Below are positions 1 to 9,751 of a stretch of 64,000 bases of DNA, piece by piece. The position numbers and the translations under genes were made by a program. Below the pieces are notes generated by a model that saw only the letters and a list, made by a program, of their open reading frames with translations, searched no databases and had not been told where the DNA came from. Each line of letters starts with the position of its first letter. The first letter of the stretch is position 1. The stretch comes from Marinobacter sediminum (GTDB lineage: Bacteria > Pseudomonadota > Gammaproteobacteria > Pseudomonadales > Oleiphilaceae). The stretch is taken from the NCBI RefSeq assembly GCF_016820575.1, contig NZ_JAEMQH010000003.1, positions 62,001 through 126,000 on the forward strand, read 5' to 3'.

Positions 1-452
1 AATACAAGCAGACCCGAAAGCAGGGTAGTCAACATAAACGCGCTGACCATCTGGTGTCGGTCGGCCAGGCCGGTGGCCAGGGGAATAGCCAGGCCCGCAA
101 GCAGCATTGTCGCCAGGGTGATTGCCATTGCCAGTCGCAGGGGCAGCAGCGCAAAGGCCAGCAGAGGGAGTGCGTAAAACCAGTGGCTAAGTGCCCACGG
201 GCCGGTCCAGAAGCTGGTCAGCATCAATAACAGAAGTACTACGAAGAACAGCCGCTGGACGCTGGGCCAGGGGTGTTGCTGACGATTGCTGTGAAAGGTT
301 TGTGCGCAAATCACGATGCCGGCTGCGGCAGCGGCAGCGGCCGCCGTCAAGGGCTCACCCAGCGTTGCGCTGAGCGCTGAAATGGCAATCAGGACCACGA
401 AGCCGGCCCGCGATAGTCTGCTCAACAAAAAGTTTTCGGCCAACTGGGCCAT
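1..452 (-). CDS. polytopic membrane protein, N-terminal part (gene runs off the window)
   Basis: An open frame of 150 codons from an ATG at 452 continues without a stop to the window edge. An AGGACGG ribosome site lies about 3 bases upstream of the ATG. The product has about five hydrophobic segments (residues 12-27, 37-48, 69-84, 90-120 and 135-150) separated by short polar loops, with a run of eight alanines near residue 40. This topology would fit the sensor part of a membrane-bound diguanylate cyclase or kinase, but no diagnostic domain is visible in the part seen, so no function is assigned. It is divergent from proA. Confidence 0.7.
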   Translation of the reverse strand, partial: MAQLAENFLLSRLSRAGFVVLIAISALSATLGEPLTAAAAAAAAGIVICAQTFHSNRQQHPWPSVQRLFFVVLLLLMLTSFWTGPWALSHWFYALPLLAFALLPLRLAMAITLATMLLAGLAIPLATGLADRHQMVSAFMLTTLLSGLLV

Positions 453-593
453 GGTGTCCGTCCTTTTTTGAAACTCCCTAAGTATGTGGCATATCGCAGG
501 GTTATAATATCTGTTTGGGGTGCGTACTTGAAACGGGAAAGGTAAAGTTAGGCCCTGATAATGAATTCTGCTGGTTAACACGAAGGTAAACGG
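453..593. promoter_or_regulatory. divergent intergenic region with a consensus -10 hexamer before proA
   Basis: The 141-base gap between the divergent membrane-protein gene and proA holds a perfect TATAAT at 503-508 on the plus strand. No good -35 hexamer stands 16-18 bases upstream (TTGAAA at 468-473 is 29 bases away), so the promoter call rests on the -10 alone. GAAGG at 582-586 is a usable ribosome site for proA at 594. Confidence 0.35.
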
Positions 594-1847
594 ATGGATA
601 TTGCAGCTTACATGGCTGAGGTCGGCGAGCAGGCTCGCGCAGCCGCGACGCTGGTGGCTCGCTCGACAACGGCGGTGCGCAACCAGGCCCTGCTGGCCAC
701 GGCCCGGGCGCTGGATTCTGCACGCACTGAGTTGGCCGAGGCCAACGCCAAGGACCTGGATAGCGGCCGGAGTAACGGGCTCGATGGCGCGATGCTGGAC
801 CGGCTGGAGCTGACACCGGAGCGAATCGATACCATGATCGAAGGGCTTCGACAGGTTGCCTCCTTGCCGGATCCGATCGGTGAGATCACCGACATGACCT
901 ATCGTCCGTCTGGAATTCAGGTGGGCAAGATGCGGGTGCCCTTGGGCGTGATTGGCATCATCTACGAATCCCGTCCGAACGTGACCGTGGAGGCTGCCAG
1001 CCTGTGCCTGAAATCGGGCAATGCAACCATTCTTCGGGGCGGCTCCGAGGCTATCCATTCCAATCAGGCCATTGCCCGGTGCCTGGCTCAGGGCCTGGCC
1101 GAGGCCGGCTTGCCGGAGACCGCCGTGCAGGTGGTCAAAACCACCGACCGCGCCGCGGTGGGCGAGCTGATTACCATGCCGCGATACGTGGATGTCATTG
1201 TGCCGCGTGGGGGTAAGGGGTTGATTGAGCGCATCAGTCGCGACGCTCGCGTGCCGGTGATCAAGCACCTGGACGGCGTTTGCCACGTCTATATCGACAG
1301 CCACGCCGATCCCGAAAAAGCGCTGAACGTTGCGGTGAACGCAAAAACCCAGCGCTATGGCACCTGTAATACCATGGAAACCCTGCTGGTCGACGGCGAA
1401 ATAGCCGACGATATTCTGCCGTTGCTGGCCACGGCTTTTGCGGAAAAGGAAGTAGAGCTGCGCGGCTGTGAGCGTACCCGGGGCATCATCGACGCCGTTG
1501 AGGCGGTCGAGGCTGACTGGGAAGCGGAATACCTCGGGCCGATCCTGGCGGTACGGGTGGTTGATGGCCTCGATGGTGCGATCAAGCACATCAACCGCTA
1601 CAGCTCCCAGCATACCGACAGCATCATCACCGAAAACTTCACCCGGGCGCGTCGTTTCTTGACCGAAGTGGATTCCAGCTCAGTGATGGTTAATACCTCC
1701 ACCCGCTTCGCTGACGGCTTCGAGTACGGGCTGGGCGCAGAAATTGGCATTTCCACCGACAAGATCCATGCCCGCGGGCCCGTGGGGCTTGAGGGTCTGA
1801 CTTCTCAGAAATACGTGGTGTTCGGCGACGGCCACATCCGGACCTGA
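594..1847 (+). CDS. proA: gamma-glutamyl phosphate reductase
   Basis: Cytosolic second enzyme of proline synthesis: NADPH-dependent reduction of gamma-glutamyl phosphate to glutamate semialdehyde. At 417 residues it has the normal length for the family. It is an aldehyde-dehydrogenase fold protein with the catalytic cysteine at residue 258 in [12 protein letters not shown], and the family segment [17 protein letters not shown] near residue 120. The stop codon overlaps the nadD start by one base (TGATG), so the two are translationally coupled. proB is not in the window. It heads the proA-nadD-rsfS-rlmH-mrdA-mrdB series seen in Pseudomonas. Confidence 0.97.
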   Translation: MDIAAYMAEVGEQARAAATLVARSTTAVRNQALLATARALDSARTELAEANAKDLDSGRSNGLDGAMLDRLELTPERIDTMIEGLRQVASLPDPIGEITDMTYRPSGIQVGKMRVPLGVIGIIYESRPNVTVEAASLCLKSGNATILRGGSEAIHSNQAIARCLAQGLAEAGLPETAVQVVKTTDRAAVGELITMPRYVDVIVPRGGKGLIERISRDARVPVIKHLDGVCHVYIDSHADPEKALNVAVNAKTQRYGTCNTMETLLVDGEIADDILPLLATAFAEKEVELRGCERTRGIIDAVEAVEADWEAEYLGPILAVRVVDGLDGAIKHINRYSSQHTDSIITENFTRARRFLTEVDSSSVMVNTSTRFADGFEYGLGAEIGISTDKIHARGPVGLEGLTSQKYVVFGDGHIRT

Positions 1848-2503
1848 TGCCAATGCATGTGATCTATGGCGGCACCTTCGATCCGATCCACCACGGGCAC
1901 CTCCGGCTGGCCCTGGAGATCAGTGATCGGTTGGAAGTTGCACCGATCAATCTGGTGCCGTGCCACATCCCGCCGCACCGTGGTGATACCGGGGCCTCTG
2001 CCGAACAACGGTTGCGGCTGCTGGAGTTGGCGGTGGCTGGGGAACCCCAGCTGCGCGTCGATGATCGCGAACTCAAGCGGGCAGGGGCGTCATATACTGC
2101 CGATACGTTGCGCCAGTTGCGAGGCGAGCTGGGATCGGGCCACCCCCTGACCATGGTAGTGGGAACCGATTCGTTCGCCAGTTTTGACCGTTGGCGGGAG
2201 TGGCAGTCTATTCCCGAGCTTGCCCACATTATCGTGGTTCGTCGGCCTGGGGCTGAGCTCGACCCAGACGGACCGCCCGCGGCGATGCTGGCCCAGCGCC
2301 GGGTGTCAGATCCTCGTGCCCTGCATGGCCAGCCCTGTGGCCTGATGCTGGACCTGCAGCTGCCGCTGCTGGAGATTTCTGCGACCGGCATCCGCGAACG
2401 GATCGAAGCCGGGCGGTCACCCCGTTACCTGGTCCCGGACTCGGTGTGGCAGGAGATTCGTCGTCAGGGGCTCTATCGAGCCTGCCCTGAGGGCAACTTT
2501 TAG
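1847..2503 (+). CDS. nadD: nicotinate-nucleotide adenylyltransferase
   Basis: Transfers AMP from ATP to nicotinate mononucleotide to give deamido-NAD, a late step of NAD synthesis in the cytosol. The 218-residue protein opens with the nucleotidyltransferase signature GGTFDPIHHGHL (residues 8-19) and carries the second motif ISATGIRERI near residue 180. The ATG at 1847 shares its first base with the proA stop; an in-frame ATG at 1853 giving MHVIYGGTFD is an equally plausible start. Followed 69 bases later by rsfS. Confidence 0.96.
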   Translation: MPMHVIYGGTFDPIHHGHLRLALEISDRLEVAPINLVPCHIPPHRGDTGASAEQRLRLLELAVAGEPQLRVDDRELKRAGASYTADTLRQLRGELGSGHPLTMVVGTDSFASFDRWREWQSIPELAHIIVVRRPGAELDPDGPPAAMLAQRRVSDPRALHGQPCGLMLDLQLPLLEISATGIRERIEAGRSPRYLVPDSVWQEIRRQGLYRACPEGNF

Positions 2504-2572
2504 TGCTACAATCGCGTCTGAATAGACTTTTCGGGCGGCCACTTCGGCTGACGCCCGTCTAACAGGGTGATT

Positions 2573-2923
2573 ATGCAGGCAGAACAACTGAAAGATCTGG
2601 TAGTTAACGCGCTCGAAGATGTGAAAGCACAGGACATCAGCGTAATTGATGTCCGTGACCGTACCAGTGTCACCGACTTCATGGTTCTGGCATCCGGAAC
2701 ATCCAACCGACATGTGAAATCCCTTGCCCACTCAGTGGTCTCGGAAGCCCGAGACGAAGGCATTCGCGCCAACAGCGTGGAAGGCGACACTGTGAGCGAC
2801 TGGATCCTGGTGGATTTGGGCGATGTGATTGTTCACGTCATGATGCCCGCCACGCGCGAGTTCTACGATCTGGAGCGCTTCTGGCGTGATGCCCCGGATC
2901 TTGGTGTTGCGGGCAGCGAATAA
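2573..2923 (+). CDS. rsfS: ribosome silencing factor RsfS (YbeB/iojap)
   Basis: Binds ribosomal protein L14 and blocks joining of the subunits when translation must be reduced. The 116-residue product matches the Oligomerisation/iojap family through the segment [21 protein letters not shown] (residues 25-45, first 20 typical) and the later [14 protein letters not shown]. The ATG at 2573 is preferred to a GTG at 2567 because that GTG lies inside the AGGGTG ribosome site. It sits directly before rlmH, two bases from its start, as in most gammaproteobacteria. Confidence 0.95.
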   Translation: MQAEQLKDLVVNALEDVKAQDISVIDVRDRTSVTDFMVLASGTSNRHVKSLAHSVVSEARDEGIRANSVEGDTVSDWILVDLGDVIVHVMMPATREFYDLERFWRDAPDLGVAGSE

Positions 2924-2925
2924 GC

Positions 2926-3396
2926 ATGCGCTTACGTCTGATCTGCGTGGGGCAGAAGATGCCCGACTGGGTCAGTGCCGGGTATCATGATTACGCCCGC
3001 CGGATGCCGCCGGAACTGCCGCTGGAACTGGTCGAAATCCCCTTGGCACACCGGGGCAAAAACCCGGATATCCCCAGACTGATGCAACGCGAGAGCGAGG
3101 CCCTGCTGGCCGCGTCCGGCCCGAAAGACCGGGTCGTCGCGCTTGAGGTTGGTGGTCGTCCCTGGTCCACGGAAAAGTTGGCAAGCCAGCTTGAGAACTG
3201 GCAGCAGGATGGCCGCGATGTCAGCTTTTTCGTCGGTGGTCCTGATGGCTTGGCGGACGCCTGCCGTCAACGTGCCGACCAGCAATGGTCGCTGTCGCCC
3301 CTGACGCTGCCCCATCCTCTGGTTCGCATTCTGCTTGCCGAGCAACTGTACCGGGCCTGGTCGATTACCCGTAACCACCCGTACCACCGGGCATAG
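2926..3396 (+). CDS. rlmH: 23S rRNA (pseudouridine1915-N3)-methyltransferase
   Basis: Methylates pseudouridine 1915 in helix 69 of 23S rRNA in assembled 70S ribosomes, using S-adenosylmethionine. The 156-residue length is right for the family. The C-terminal SPOUT knot is visible in FFVGGPDGL (near residue 101) and in the ending [20 protein letters not shown]. It lies between rsfS and mrdA with gaps of two and eight bases, so it is co-transcribed with cell-wall elongation genes. Confidence 0.96.
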   Translation: MRLRLICVGQKMPDWVSAGYHDYARRMPPELPLELVEIPLAHRGKNPDIPRLMQRESEALLAASGPKDRVVALEVGGRPWSTEKLASQLENWQQDGRDVSFFVGGPDGLADACRQRADQQWSLSPLTLPHPLVRILLAEQLYRAWSITRNHPYHRA

Positions 3397-3404
3397 GGGC
3401 GGTT

Positions 3405-5300
3405 ATGCCGTGGGGTGAATTCAAGGATACTGCCGCCGAACGCCGTTTGTTCCAGCGTCGCACCCTGGTCATGCTGACTTTCGTGCTGGTGCTGATCGGT
3501 GGCTTGCTGGCCCGGATGTACCAGTTGCAGATTGTCGAGCACGAGGTGTATACCACCCTGTCCGACAAGAACCGGGTGCAGGTCCAGTCCGTTCCGCCGC
3601 CCCGGGGCCTTGTGTACGATCGCAATCGGACTCTGCTGGCGGAAAATCGCCCGGTGTTCAGTGTCACTCTGGTGCCTGAGCGGGTGGACGGCATGGCCGA
3701 GACCCTGACTCAGCTCGACCGTATTCTGGATGTCTCTGAAGAAGACCTTGAACGTTTCCAGCGTCGCCTGCAGGAGCCCCGCCGTCCGTTTCAGGAAATC
3801 CCGCTACGCTACGACCTTGATGAGCAGGAGATGGCTCGTTTGGCCGTGCACCGGCACCAGTTACCCGGGGTTGAGGTCAAGGCCGAGCTGGTTCGCTATT
3901 ACCCTCACAGTGAACTCACCGCCCATGCCCTGGGCTTCGTTGGCCGCATCAACCGCGATGAGCTGCAGCGCATCGACCCGGTTAACTACGCGGGCACTAA
4001 CTATATTGGCAAGTCCGGTATTGAGCGCTTCTACGAGGAGATCCTGCACGGCCAGGTGGGCTACCAGCACGTGGAAACCAATGCCCGGGGCCGAACCCTG
4101 CGGGTACTGGAGCGCGAAAATCCGGTGCCGGGCGAAGACCTGCAGTTGCATCTCGATCTGAACCTGCAAAAACGGGCCCATGAATTGCTGGATGGGCGTC
4201 GCGGCGCCATTGTCGCCATTGAACCGGCCACCGGTGGCATCCTAGCACTGGCCAGCGTACCGGGGTTCGATGCCAACAAGTTTGTCACCGGCATTAGCGT
4301 CAAGGATTACCGCGAACTCAGCGAGAGTCGTGACAAACCGCTGTTTAATCGCGCCTTGCGCGGCCAATACCCGCCGGGCTCGACAGTGAAGCCGATGATG
4401 GCTATCGCGGCGCTCGACAGCGATGCCACCACCCGGGATTACACCGTCTGGGATCCGGGACATTTCCGTTTGAAAGAGGGTGGCCGGGTCTGGAGGGACT
4501 GGAAGCGTGGCGGTCACGGTTGGGTAGATTTGATGGACTCCATGGCGGTGTCTTGCGACGTGTACTTCTACGAGATCGCGGTAAAGATGGGGGTCGACAC
4601 CATGTACGACTACCTGTCGCAATTTGGCTTCGGAGAGAATGCGGCGCTGGATGTGTCCGGTGCCCTCAGTGGTCTTTTGCCGTCCCGTGATTGGAAGCGG
4701 GCAACCCGAAACGAACCCTGGTACCCCGGTGATTCGGTCAATATGGGGATCGGCCAGGGCTTCATGCTGGCCACTCCCTTGCAGTTGGCCACCGCCACCT
4801 CGCTGATTGCCAACCGCGGAACCTGGACCGAACCTCGCCTGCTCAAGGACATTGATGGCGATACCCCGGCCTCCGACTTCCTGCCGGATCAGACCCATGA
4901 GCCACTGAAATTGAAAGACCCCGATGACTGGGAGTATGTGGTGGATACCATGGCCGAGGTCATGCATGGTCGCAAAGGCACGGCGCGCGGGGCCGGGGCT
5001 GACGCACCATACCGTATGGCTGGCAAGACCGGTACGGCGCAAGTTTTCAGTCTGGCTGAGGACGAGGAATACGATGCCGAGGAGGTAAGGGAACGGCTGC
5101 GCGATCACGCCCTGTTCGTGGGGTTTGCGCCGGTGGATAACCCCAAGATTGCGGTGGCCGTCATTGTGGAAAATGGCGGTGGTGGCAGCAGTACCGCGGC
5201 CCCGGTGGCTCGCGAGCTGTTCGATGCTTGGCTGCTGGAACTTCCGGAGGCCGGGAGCGATGAACTGGTGAGCAAGGTGGACGCCGGGGGAGAGCAGTAG
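3405..5300 (+). CDS. mrdA: penicillin-binding protein 2, elongasome transpeptidase
   Basis: Inner-membrane transpeptidase that cross-links new peptidoglycan during rod elongation with RodA. The 631 residues comprise a cytoplasmic N-terminus, one membrane anchor at about residues 23-43, a PBP dimerisation domain and the C-terminal transpeptidase domain. The active serine is Ser326 in PPGSTVKP, the second motif is SCD in SVSCDVYFYEI near residue 384, and the KTG motif is at Lys541 (AGKTGTAQ). The last base of its stop codon is the first codon base region of mrdB, so the pair is coupled. Confidence 0.97.
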   Translation: MPWGEFKDTAAERRLFQRRTLVMLTFVLVLIGGLLARMYQLQIVEHEVYTTLSDKNRVQVQSVPPPRGLVYDRNRTLLAENRPVFSVTLVPERVDGMAETLTQLDRILDVSEEDLERFQRRLQEPRRPFQEIPLRYDLDEQEMARLAVHRHQLPGVEVKAELVRYYPHSELTAHALGFVGRINRDELQRIDPVNYAGTNYIGKSGIERFYEEILHGQVGYQHVETNARGRTLRVLERENPVPGEDLQLHLDLNLQKRAHELLDGRRGAIVAIEPATGGILALASVPGFDANKFVTGISVKDYRELSESRDKPLFNRALRGQYPPGSTVKPMMAIAALDSDATTRDYTVWDPGHFRLKEGGRVWRDWKRGGHGWVDLMDSMAVSCDVYFYEIAVKMGVDTMYDYLSQFGFGENAALDVSGALSGLLPSRDWKRATRNEPWYPGDSVNMGIGQGFMLATPLQLATATSLIANRGTWTEPRLLKDIDGDTPASDFLPDQTHEPLKLKDPDDWEYVVDTMAEVMHGRKGTARGAGADAPYRMAGKTGTAQVFSLAEDEEYDAEEVRERLRDHALFVGFAPVDNPKIAVAVIVENGGGGSSTAAPVARELFDAWLLELPEAGSDELVSKVDAGGEQ

Positions 5301-6442
5301 TGGCGCTGAACAATTTTATTGATCCGACCGCCACCAATCCGCTGGGCCGACCGCGCGGCGTCTGGTCGGCGTTGCACCTGGATCCGATTCTGCTGTTCTT
5401 GCTGCTGGTGCTGGTCTCCGGTGGTCTGTTCATTCTCTATAGCGGCGCCGATCGCAACATCGACGTGGTCAAGGCTCAGGGTATCCGGCTCGGTGTCGCC
5501 TTTGTGGTGATGCTGGTGTTTGCCCAGCTGGACCCTTCGGTGTTCCGGCGCTGGGCGCCCTGGCTCTATGTCGCCGGGATCGCCGCTTTGCTGGCAGTGC
5601 TATTGGTCGGTGTCGGGGCCAAGGGCGCCCAGCGCTGGCTGGCCATTCCCGGGTTGCCCCGATTCCAGCCCTCGGAATTGATGAAACTGGTGGTGCCGAT
5701 GATGGCCGCCTGGTACCTGTCGCGGCATTTCCTGCCACCCCGTTTTCGTCATGTCATGGTTGGGCTGGCCATCGTGCTGGTTCCCATGATGATGATCATT
5801 CAGCAGCCCGACCTGGGTACTTCGTTGCTGGTTGGCATGGCCGGTCTGTTTGTGGTTTTCTTTGCCGGTATCAGCTGGAAGCTGATTCTGGCATTTGTAG
5901 GTCTGGTGTCGGTCTCGGCACCGATGATGTGGTTCTTCGTCATGCGGGAGTATCAGAAGCAGCGGGTGCTGACCCTGCTGGACCCGCAGAGTGATCCATT
6001 GGGCGCCGGCTGGAACATCATTCAGTCGAAGACCGCCATCGGTTCCGGCGGCATTGACGGCAAGGGCTGGCTGCAGGGCACCCAGTCGCATCTGGAGTTC
6101 CTGCCCGAGAGCCACACCGATTTCATCGTCGCGGTGCTGGCGGAAGAGTTTGGCTTCATTGGCATGCTGGTGCTGATGCTGGTGTACGTGTTGATTATCC
6201 TGCGCTGTCTCTACATTGCAGCGACTGCCCAGGATTCGTTCAGTCGCCTGCTGGCCGGTGCCCTGACCATGACCTTCTTCATCTACATCTTTGTTAACGT
6301 CGGCATGGTCAGCGGTCTGCTGCCGGTGGTAGGGGTGCCACTGCCATTGATCAGTTATGGCGGCACCTCCGGTGTGACCCTGATGGCGGCCTTTGGTGTC
6401 CTGATGTCCATTCACACCCACCGCCGAATGATCAGCGCCTAA
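5300..6442 (+). CDS. mrdB: rod-shape determining glycosyltransferase RodA
   Basis: SEDS-family peptidoglycan polymerase of the elongasome, working as a pair with PBP2. The 380-residue protein has about ten transmembrane helices and the SEDS signatures WLAIPGLPRFQPSELMKL (near 112) and LPLISYGGTSG near the C-terminus (residues 349-359), with the conserved PESHTDFI loop near 270. The GTG start overlaps the mrdA stop. In Pseudomonas a lytic transglycosylase gene (mltB type) usually follows; here a 109-base gap leads straight to rlpA. Confidence 0.97.
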   Translation: MALNNFIDPTATNPLGRPRGVWSALHLDPILLFLLLVLVSGGLFILYSGADRNIDVVKAQGIRLGVAFVVMLVFAQLDPSVFRRWAPWLYVAGIAALLAVLLVGVGAKGAQRWLAIPGLPRFQPSELMKLVVPMMAAWYLSRHFLPPRFRHVMVGLAIVLVPMMMIIQQPDLGTSLLVGMAGLFVVFFAGISWKLILAFVGLVSVSAPMMWFFVMREYQKQRVLTLLDPQSDPLGAGWNIIQSKTAIGSGGIDGKGWLQGTQSHLEFLPESHTDFIVAVLAEEFGFIGMLVLMLVYVLIILRCLYIAATAQDSFSRLLAGALTMTFFIYIFVNVGMVSGLLPVVGVPLPLISYGGTSGVTLMAAFGVLMSIHTHRRMISA

Positions 6443-6551
6443 GTAAAGGTGGCGAGTGGGTAATGGTGAACCTTGGTTATAACCCGTTACAATAAGCCAC
6501 GGCTGCCCACCCGTTGATTTGGCGGCCGCTGTGCAAGAGGATTTCCGGACT

Positions 6552-7445
6552 GTGAATTTCAAGCCTTCGTTCTCATCCCTTTTGGCGCTGTCATTGGCCC
6601 TGCTACTTGCCGGGTGCGCGTCATCGCCGGAAACCGACCATTCTTCCCGTTACAGCATTTCTCAGGATCGGGCGCCGTCGGGCAATTTTGATGCCTCCGG
6701 GTTGTCTGATGCCAAGCCGGTCTACGAGGCGCCGCGCCGGGCTGGCAACAAGTCACCGTACACGGTGTGGGGCAAGCAGTATCAGGTGCTTGGCAGCAAT
6801 GATGGCTATGTCGCTCGGGGCACTGCCAGTTGGTACGGCGAGAAGTTCCATGGCCACAAGACGTCGAATGGCGAAATCTTTAACATGTACTCAATGTCTG
6901 CGGCCCATAAATCTCTTAGAATTCCGGGATATGCCCGGGTGACGAACCTGGATAACGGACGTTCGGTTATTGTCCGGGTGAACGATCGTGGCCCGTTTCA
7001 TGGTGACCGGCTGATTGATCTGTCCTACGCGGCGGCAAAAAAACTGGGTTACCAGTCGCGGGGCACTGCCCGGGTCGAGGTGGCAGCAATCACTGTCCGG
7101 CAGGATGGCTCGATGTGGCTGGCGGGTAAGCCGTTCATGCCCGGAGACGCCGTGAACTATTCTAAAACCGAGGTGGTTGCCAGCGGCGAGATGACCACCG
7201 GCGGTGATGCCCTGTTCGTCCAGCTGGGCTCGTTCAGCAGCCGTGGTCCGGCGGAGAAACTCAGGGACAGGGCTCAGGCTATCGTTGAAAGTCCGCTGCG
7301 AGTCCGGTCCATCGATACTGGCTCGGGCCGCTTCCACCGTGTACAGGTAGGCCCGTTTGCCGACGAAAACAGTGCCCGAAAGGCGCAGAACGTTCTGGAA
7401 TCTCGGGGCTTCGCCCAATCGATTCTGCTGACTGATTCACACTGA
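6552..7445 (+). CDS. rlpA: septal-ring lipoprotein RlpA, putative lytic transglycosylase
   Basis: Outer-membrane lipoprotein of 297 residues. The signal peptide ends in the lipobox LLAGC (Cys near residue 21). A double-psi beta-barrel follows (ARGTASWYGEKFHGHKTSNG at about 87-106 and RVNDRGPFHGDRLIDLS at about 138-154, with the catalytic aspartate region). A SPOR domain that binds denuded glycan closes the protein (from about residue 218, FVQLGSFSSRGPAEKL). In P. aeruginosa the family cuts stemless glycan at the septum. The GTG at 6552 is chosen because only this start gives a proper signal peptide; AGAGG lies 11 bases upstream. Confidence 0.93.
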   Translation: MNFKPSFSSLLALSLALLLAGCASSPETDHSSRYSISQDRAPSGNFDASGLSDAKPVYEAPRRAGNKSPYTVWGKQYQVLGSNDGYVARGTASWYGEKFHGHKTSNGEIFNMYSMSAAHKSLRIPGYARVTNLDNGRSVIVRVNDRGPFHGDRLIDLSYAAAKKLGYQSRGTARVEVAAITVRQDGSMWLAGKPFMPGDAVNYSKTEVVASGEMTTGGDALFVQLGSFSSRGPAEKLRDRAQAIVESPLRVRSIDTGSGRFHRVQVGPFADENSARKAQNVLESRGFAQSILLTDSH

Positions 7446-7479
7446 TAAACAACCAGAAAGACACACACACAAACGACAA

Positions 7480-8658
7480 ATGACTGAACCCATGGCCCTA
7501 AAATCATTGCTCCGTTCCTGTTCGATTCTGCTGGTTCTGACCCTGGCGCTGGTTGGAAAAACGACAGCGCAATCAGTTCTGATTCCCTCGCCGCCGCAGA
7601 TTGCCGGCAGCTCCTATGTGCTGATGGATCCAAAGAGCGGTCGCATCATCATGGAAGAAAACAGCCATGAGCGTCTGCCGCCGGCCAGTCTGACCAAGAT
7701 GATGACCGCGTACATTGTCGAGCGTGAGCTGGACGAGGGTCGGATCAGCATGTCGGATATGGTGCCGATCAGCGTCCGCGCCTGGAAAACCGAAGGTTCC
7801 CGGACCTTCGTCCGTGAAGGCACCAGCGTTCCGGTTGAGACCTTGCTCAAAGGCGTGATCATCCAGTCAGGTAACGATGCCTCGGTGGCTCTGGCCGAGT
7901 TTGTTGCCGGCAGTGAGGATGCGTTTGTTGACATCATGAATCAGCAGGCTCAGTTGCTGGGCATGAAGGGCACCAATTTTGAAAATGCCACCGGCCTGCC
8001 ATCGCCGGAGCACTTCTCCACCGCCTACGACCTGGCCATTCTGGCGCGGGCCATCATCAATGATTACCCGGAAAACTACCCGATCTACGCGGAGAAGCAC
8101 TTCACTTATAACAACATCCGTCAGCCCAACCGCAACAGTTTGTTGTGGCGGGACGACACGGTTGATGGCCTGAAGACCGGCCACACCGAGGAAGCGGGTT
8201 ACTGCCTGGTGGCTTCGGCGAAACGTAACGATTCCCGATTTATTGCCGTGGTGATGGGCACCAGCAGCTCCGAATCCCGCTCCCAGGAAGTCCAGAAGAT
8301 GCTGAACTATGGCTTCCGCTACTACGAGAGCGAGCGCCTGTTCCGGACTGGCCAGGAAGTGATGAAGGCCGCCGTCTGGTCGGGGCAGGCCGATCAGGTG
8401 TCCGTAGGCTTGAGTGACGACGTATTCGTGACCATCCCCCGGGGCTCGCGCAATGATCTGGAATCCACGGTTGACCTTGATTCTGTGATTAAAGCGCCCA
8501 TCAAGGTGGGAGACGAGCTGGGCCGGGTAAAGGTTTCCCTGAACGGTGAGGTTCTGGTTGACCGGCCGGTACAGGCCCTGACGGAAGTTCCCGAAGGCGG
8601 CTTCTTCAAGCGCATCTGGGATGCCATCAAGCTCTTTTTCGTTCAGTTGTTTCAGTGA
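7480..8658 (+). CDS. dacA: D-alanyl-D-alanine carboxypeptidase (PBP5/6 family)
   Basis: Periplasmic enzyme that trims the terminal D-alanine from pentapeptide stems and limits cross-linking. It has 392 residues. A signal peptide covers about residues 1-30. The active serine is Ser70 in SLTK, the second motif SGN is at Ser130, and KTG is at Lys232. A beta-rich PBP5 C-terminal domain follows, ending in an amphipathic membrane anchor (residues 378-392, IWDAIKLFFVQLFQ). No clear ribosome site precedes the ATG at 7480, where the leader is an ACAC repeat; an ATG at 7492 is an alternative. Usual neighbour of rlpA. Confidence 0.96.
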   Translation: MTEPMALKSLLRSCSILLVLTLALVGKTTAQSVLIPSPPQIAGSSYVLMDPKSGRIIMEENSHERLPPASLTKMMTAYIVERELDEGRISMSDMVPISVRAWKTEGSRTFVREGTSVPVETLLKGVIIQSGNDASVALAEFVAGSEDAFVDIMNQQAQLLGMKGTNFENATGLPSPEHFSTAYDLAILARAIINDYPENYPIYAEKHFTYNNIRQPNRNSLLWRDDTVDGLKTGHTEEAGYCLVASAKRNDSRFIAVVMGTSSSESRSQEVQKMLNYGFRYYESERLFRTGQEVMKAAVWSGQADQVSVGLSDDVFVTIPRGSRNDLESTVDLDSVIKAPIKVGDELGRVKVSLNGEVLVDRPVQALTEVPEGGFFKRIWDAIKLFFVQLFQ

Positions 8659-8691
8659 GGAGGACGATATGCCTCCGGGAGTATTGACGGC

Positions 8692-8961
8692 ATGAGTGAG
8701 CCGAACGCACCTAAAATTGAATTTCCCTGTGACTACGTCATCAAGGTTATCGGCAATGCCGCACCGGATTTCACCAACTTTGTGGTCGAGGTTGTCGAGC
8801 GGCATGCGCCGGGGATTACCGAGGACAGAATCGCGGTGAACGACAGCAGCAAAGGGCGGTTTTCGTCCGTTCAGCTGACCATCGTGGCGACCGGGGAAAC
8901 CCAGCTCAAAGCGCTGTTTGAAGAGCTCAAGGCCAGCGGCCGAGTTCATATGGTGCTGTAA
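8692..8961 (+). CDS. ybeD: DUF493 / YbeD family protein
   Basis: An 89-residue protein of the YbeD family, whose fold resembles the ACT regulatory domain; its biochemical role is not established. Visible family features are [13 protein letters not shown] at residues 9-21 and the ending GRVHMVL. It lies between dacA and lipB, six bases before lipB, as it does in many gammaproteobacteria. An AGGAGGA site at 8659-8664 is too far away to act, so initiation may depend on the weaker GGGAG at 8687. Confidence 0.92.
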   Translation: MSEPNAPKIEFPCDYVIKVIGNAAPDFTNFVVEVVERHAPGITEDRIAVNDSSKGRFSSVQLTIVATGETQLKALFEELKASGRVHMVL

Positions 8962-8966
8962 ACCCA

Positions 8967-9605
8967 ATGGCCGACCTGATCGTTCGTTCACTGGGGCAGC
9001 AGCCCTACATGGAAACCTGGGAGGCCATGAAGGCCTTCACCGCCGAGCGGGATGAAACCGTCACCGACGAACTCTGGTGTCTGGAGCACCCCCGGGTTTA
9101 CACCCAGGGGCAGGCGGGCAAGGCCGAGCATATCCTTGCCCCTGGGGACATTCCGGTTATCCCGGTGGACCGGGGCGGTCAGGTCACCTATCACGGTCCG
9201 GGTCAGTTGGTGATCTATCTGATGATCGACCTGAGCCGACGTAAGCTTGGGGTGCGGGCGCTGGTGGACCAGATCGAGCAGGCCATTGTCCGCACACTGG
9301 CCGAGCTGGATATCGAGGCTGCCCCCCGGGCAGACGCGCCCGGCGTTTATGTCGGCGAGTCCAAGATTGCCTCGCTCGGGCTGCGGGTCCGGCGCGGTTG
9401 TTCGTTCCACGGCCTGGCCCTGAACGTGGCCATGGATATGGAACCCTTCCGTCGCATCAACCCCTGCGGCTATGCCGGCTTGCCCATGAGTCAGGTCTCC
9501 GATTTCAGTCCCGATGCCACCGTGCCCAAGCTTGAACGTCGCCTGGCGGCCCAGCTGGTCGCCGGTCTCGGCGCATCAGCGGTTGACCACCGCCAGGGCT
9601 GGTAA
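8967..9605 (+). CDS. lipB: lipoyl(octanoyl) transferase
   Basis: Moves octanoate from octanoyl-ACP to the lipoyl domains of dehydrogenase complexes; LipA then inserts sulfur. The 212-residue sequence carries [17 protein letters not shown] (residues 71-87), the catalytic lysine region [13 protein letters not shown] (near 132) and the catalytic cysteine in [12 protein letters not shown] (near 168). In Pseudomonas lipA is the next gene; here lipA is 30 kb away on the other strand (39254-40303). Confidence 0.96.
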   Translation: MADLIVRSLGQQPYMETWEAMKAFTAERDETVTDELWCLEHPRVYTQGQAGKAEHILAPGDIPVIPVDRGGQVTYHGPGQLVIYLMIDLSRRKLGVRALVDQIEQAIVRTLAELDIEAAPRADAPGVYVGESKIASLGLRVRRGCSFHGLALNVAMDMEPFRRINPCGYAGLPMSQVSDFSPDATVPKLERRLAAQLVAGLGASAVDHRQGW

Positions 9606-9751
9606 ACGCCACCCCCGCATCGGGTTATTCTTGCATTGGCCCGATGGCCGCTCTTGCCGAGTCGATTGAGGTAGGTCAGATTGGTGCCGCATCCGTATAA
9701 TGACCAGAGCCGCCGGTGGCGGTGAAATTCTCGGATCCCGACAGGTCACGC

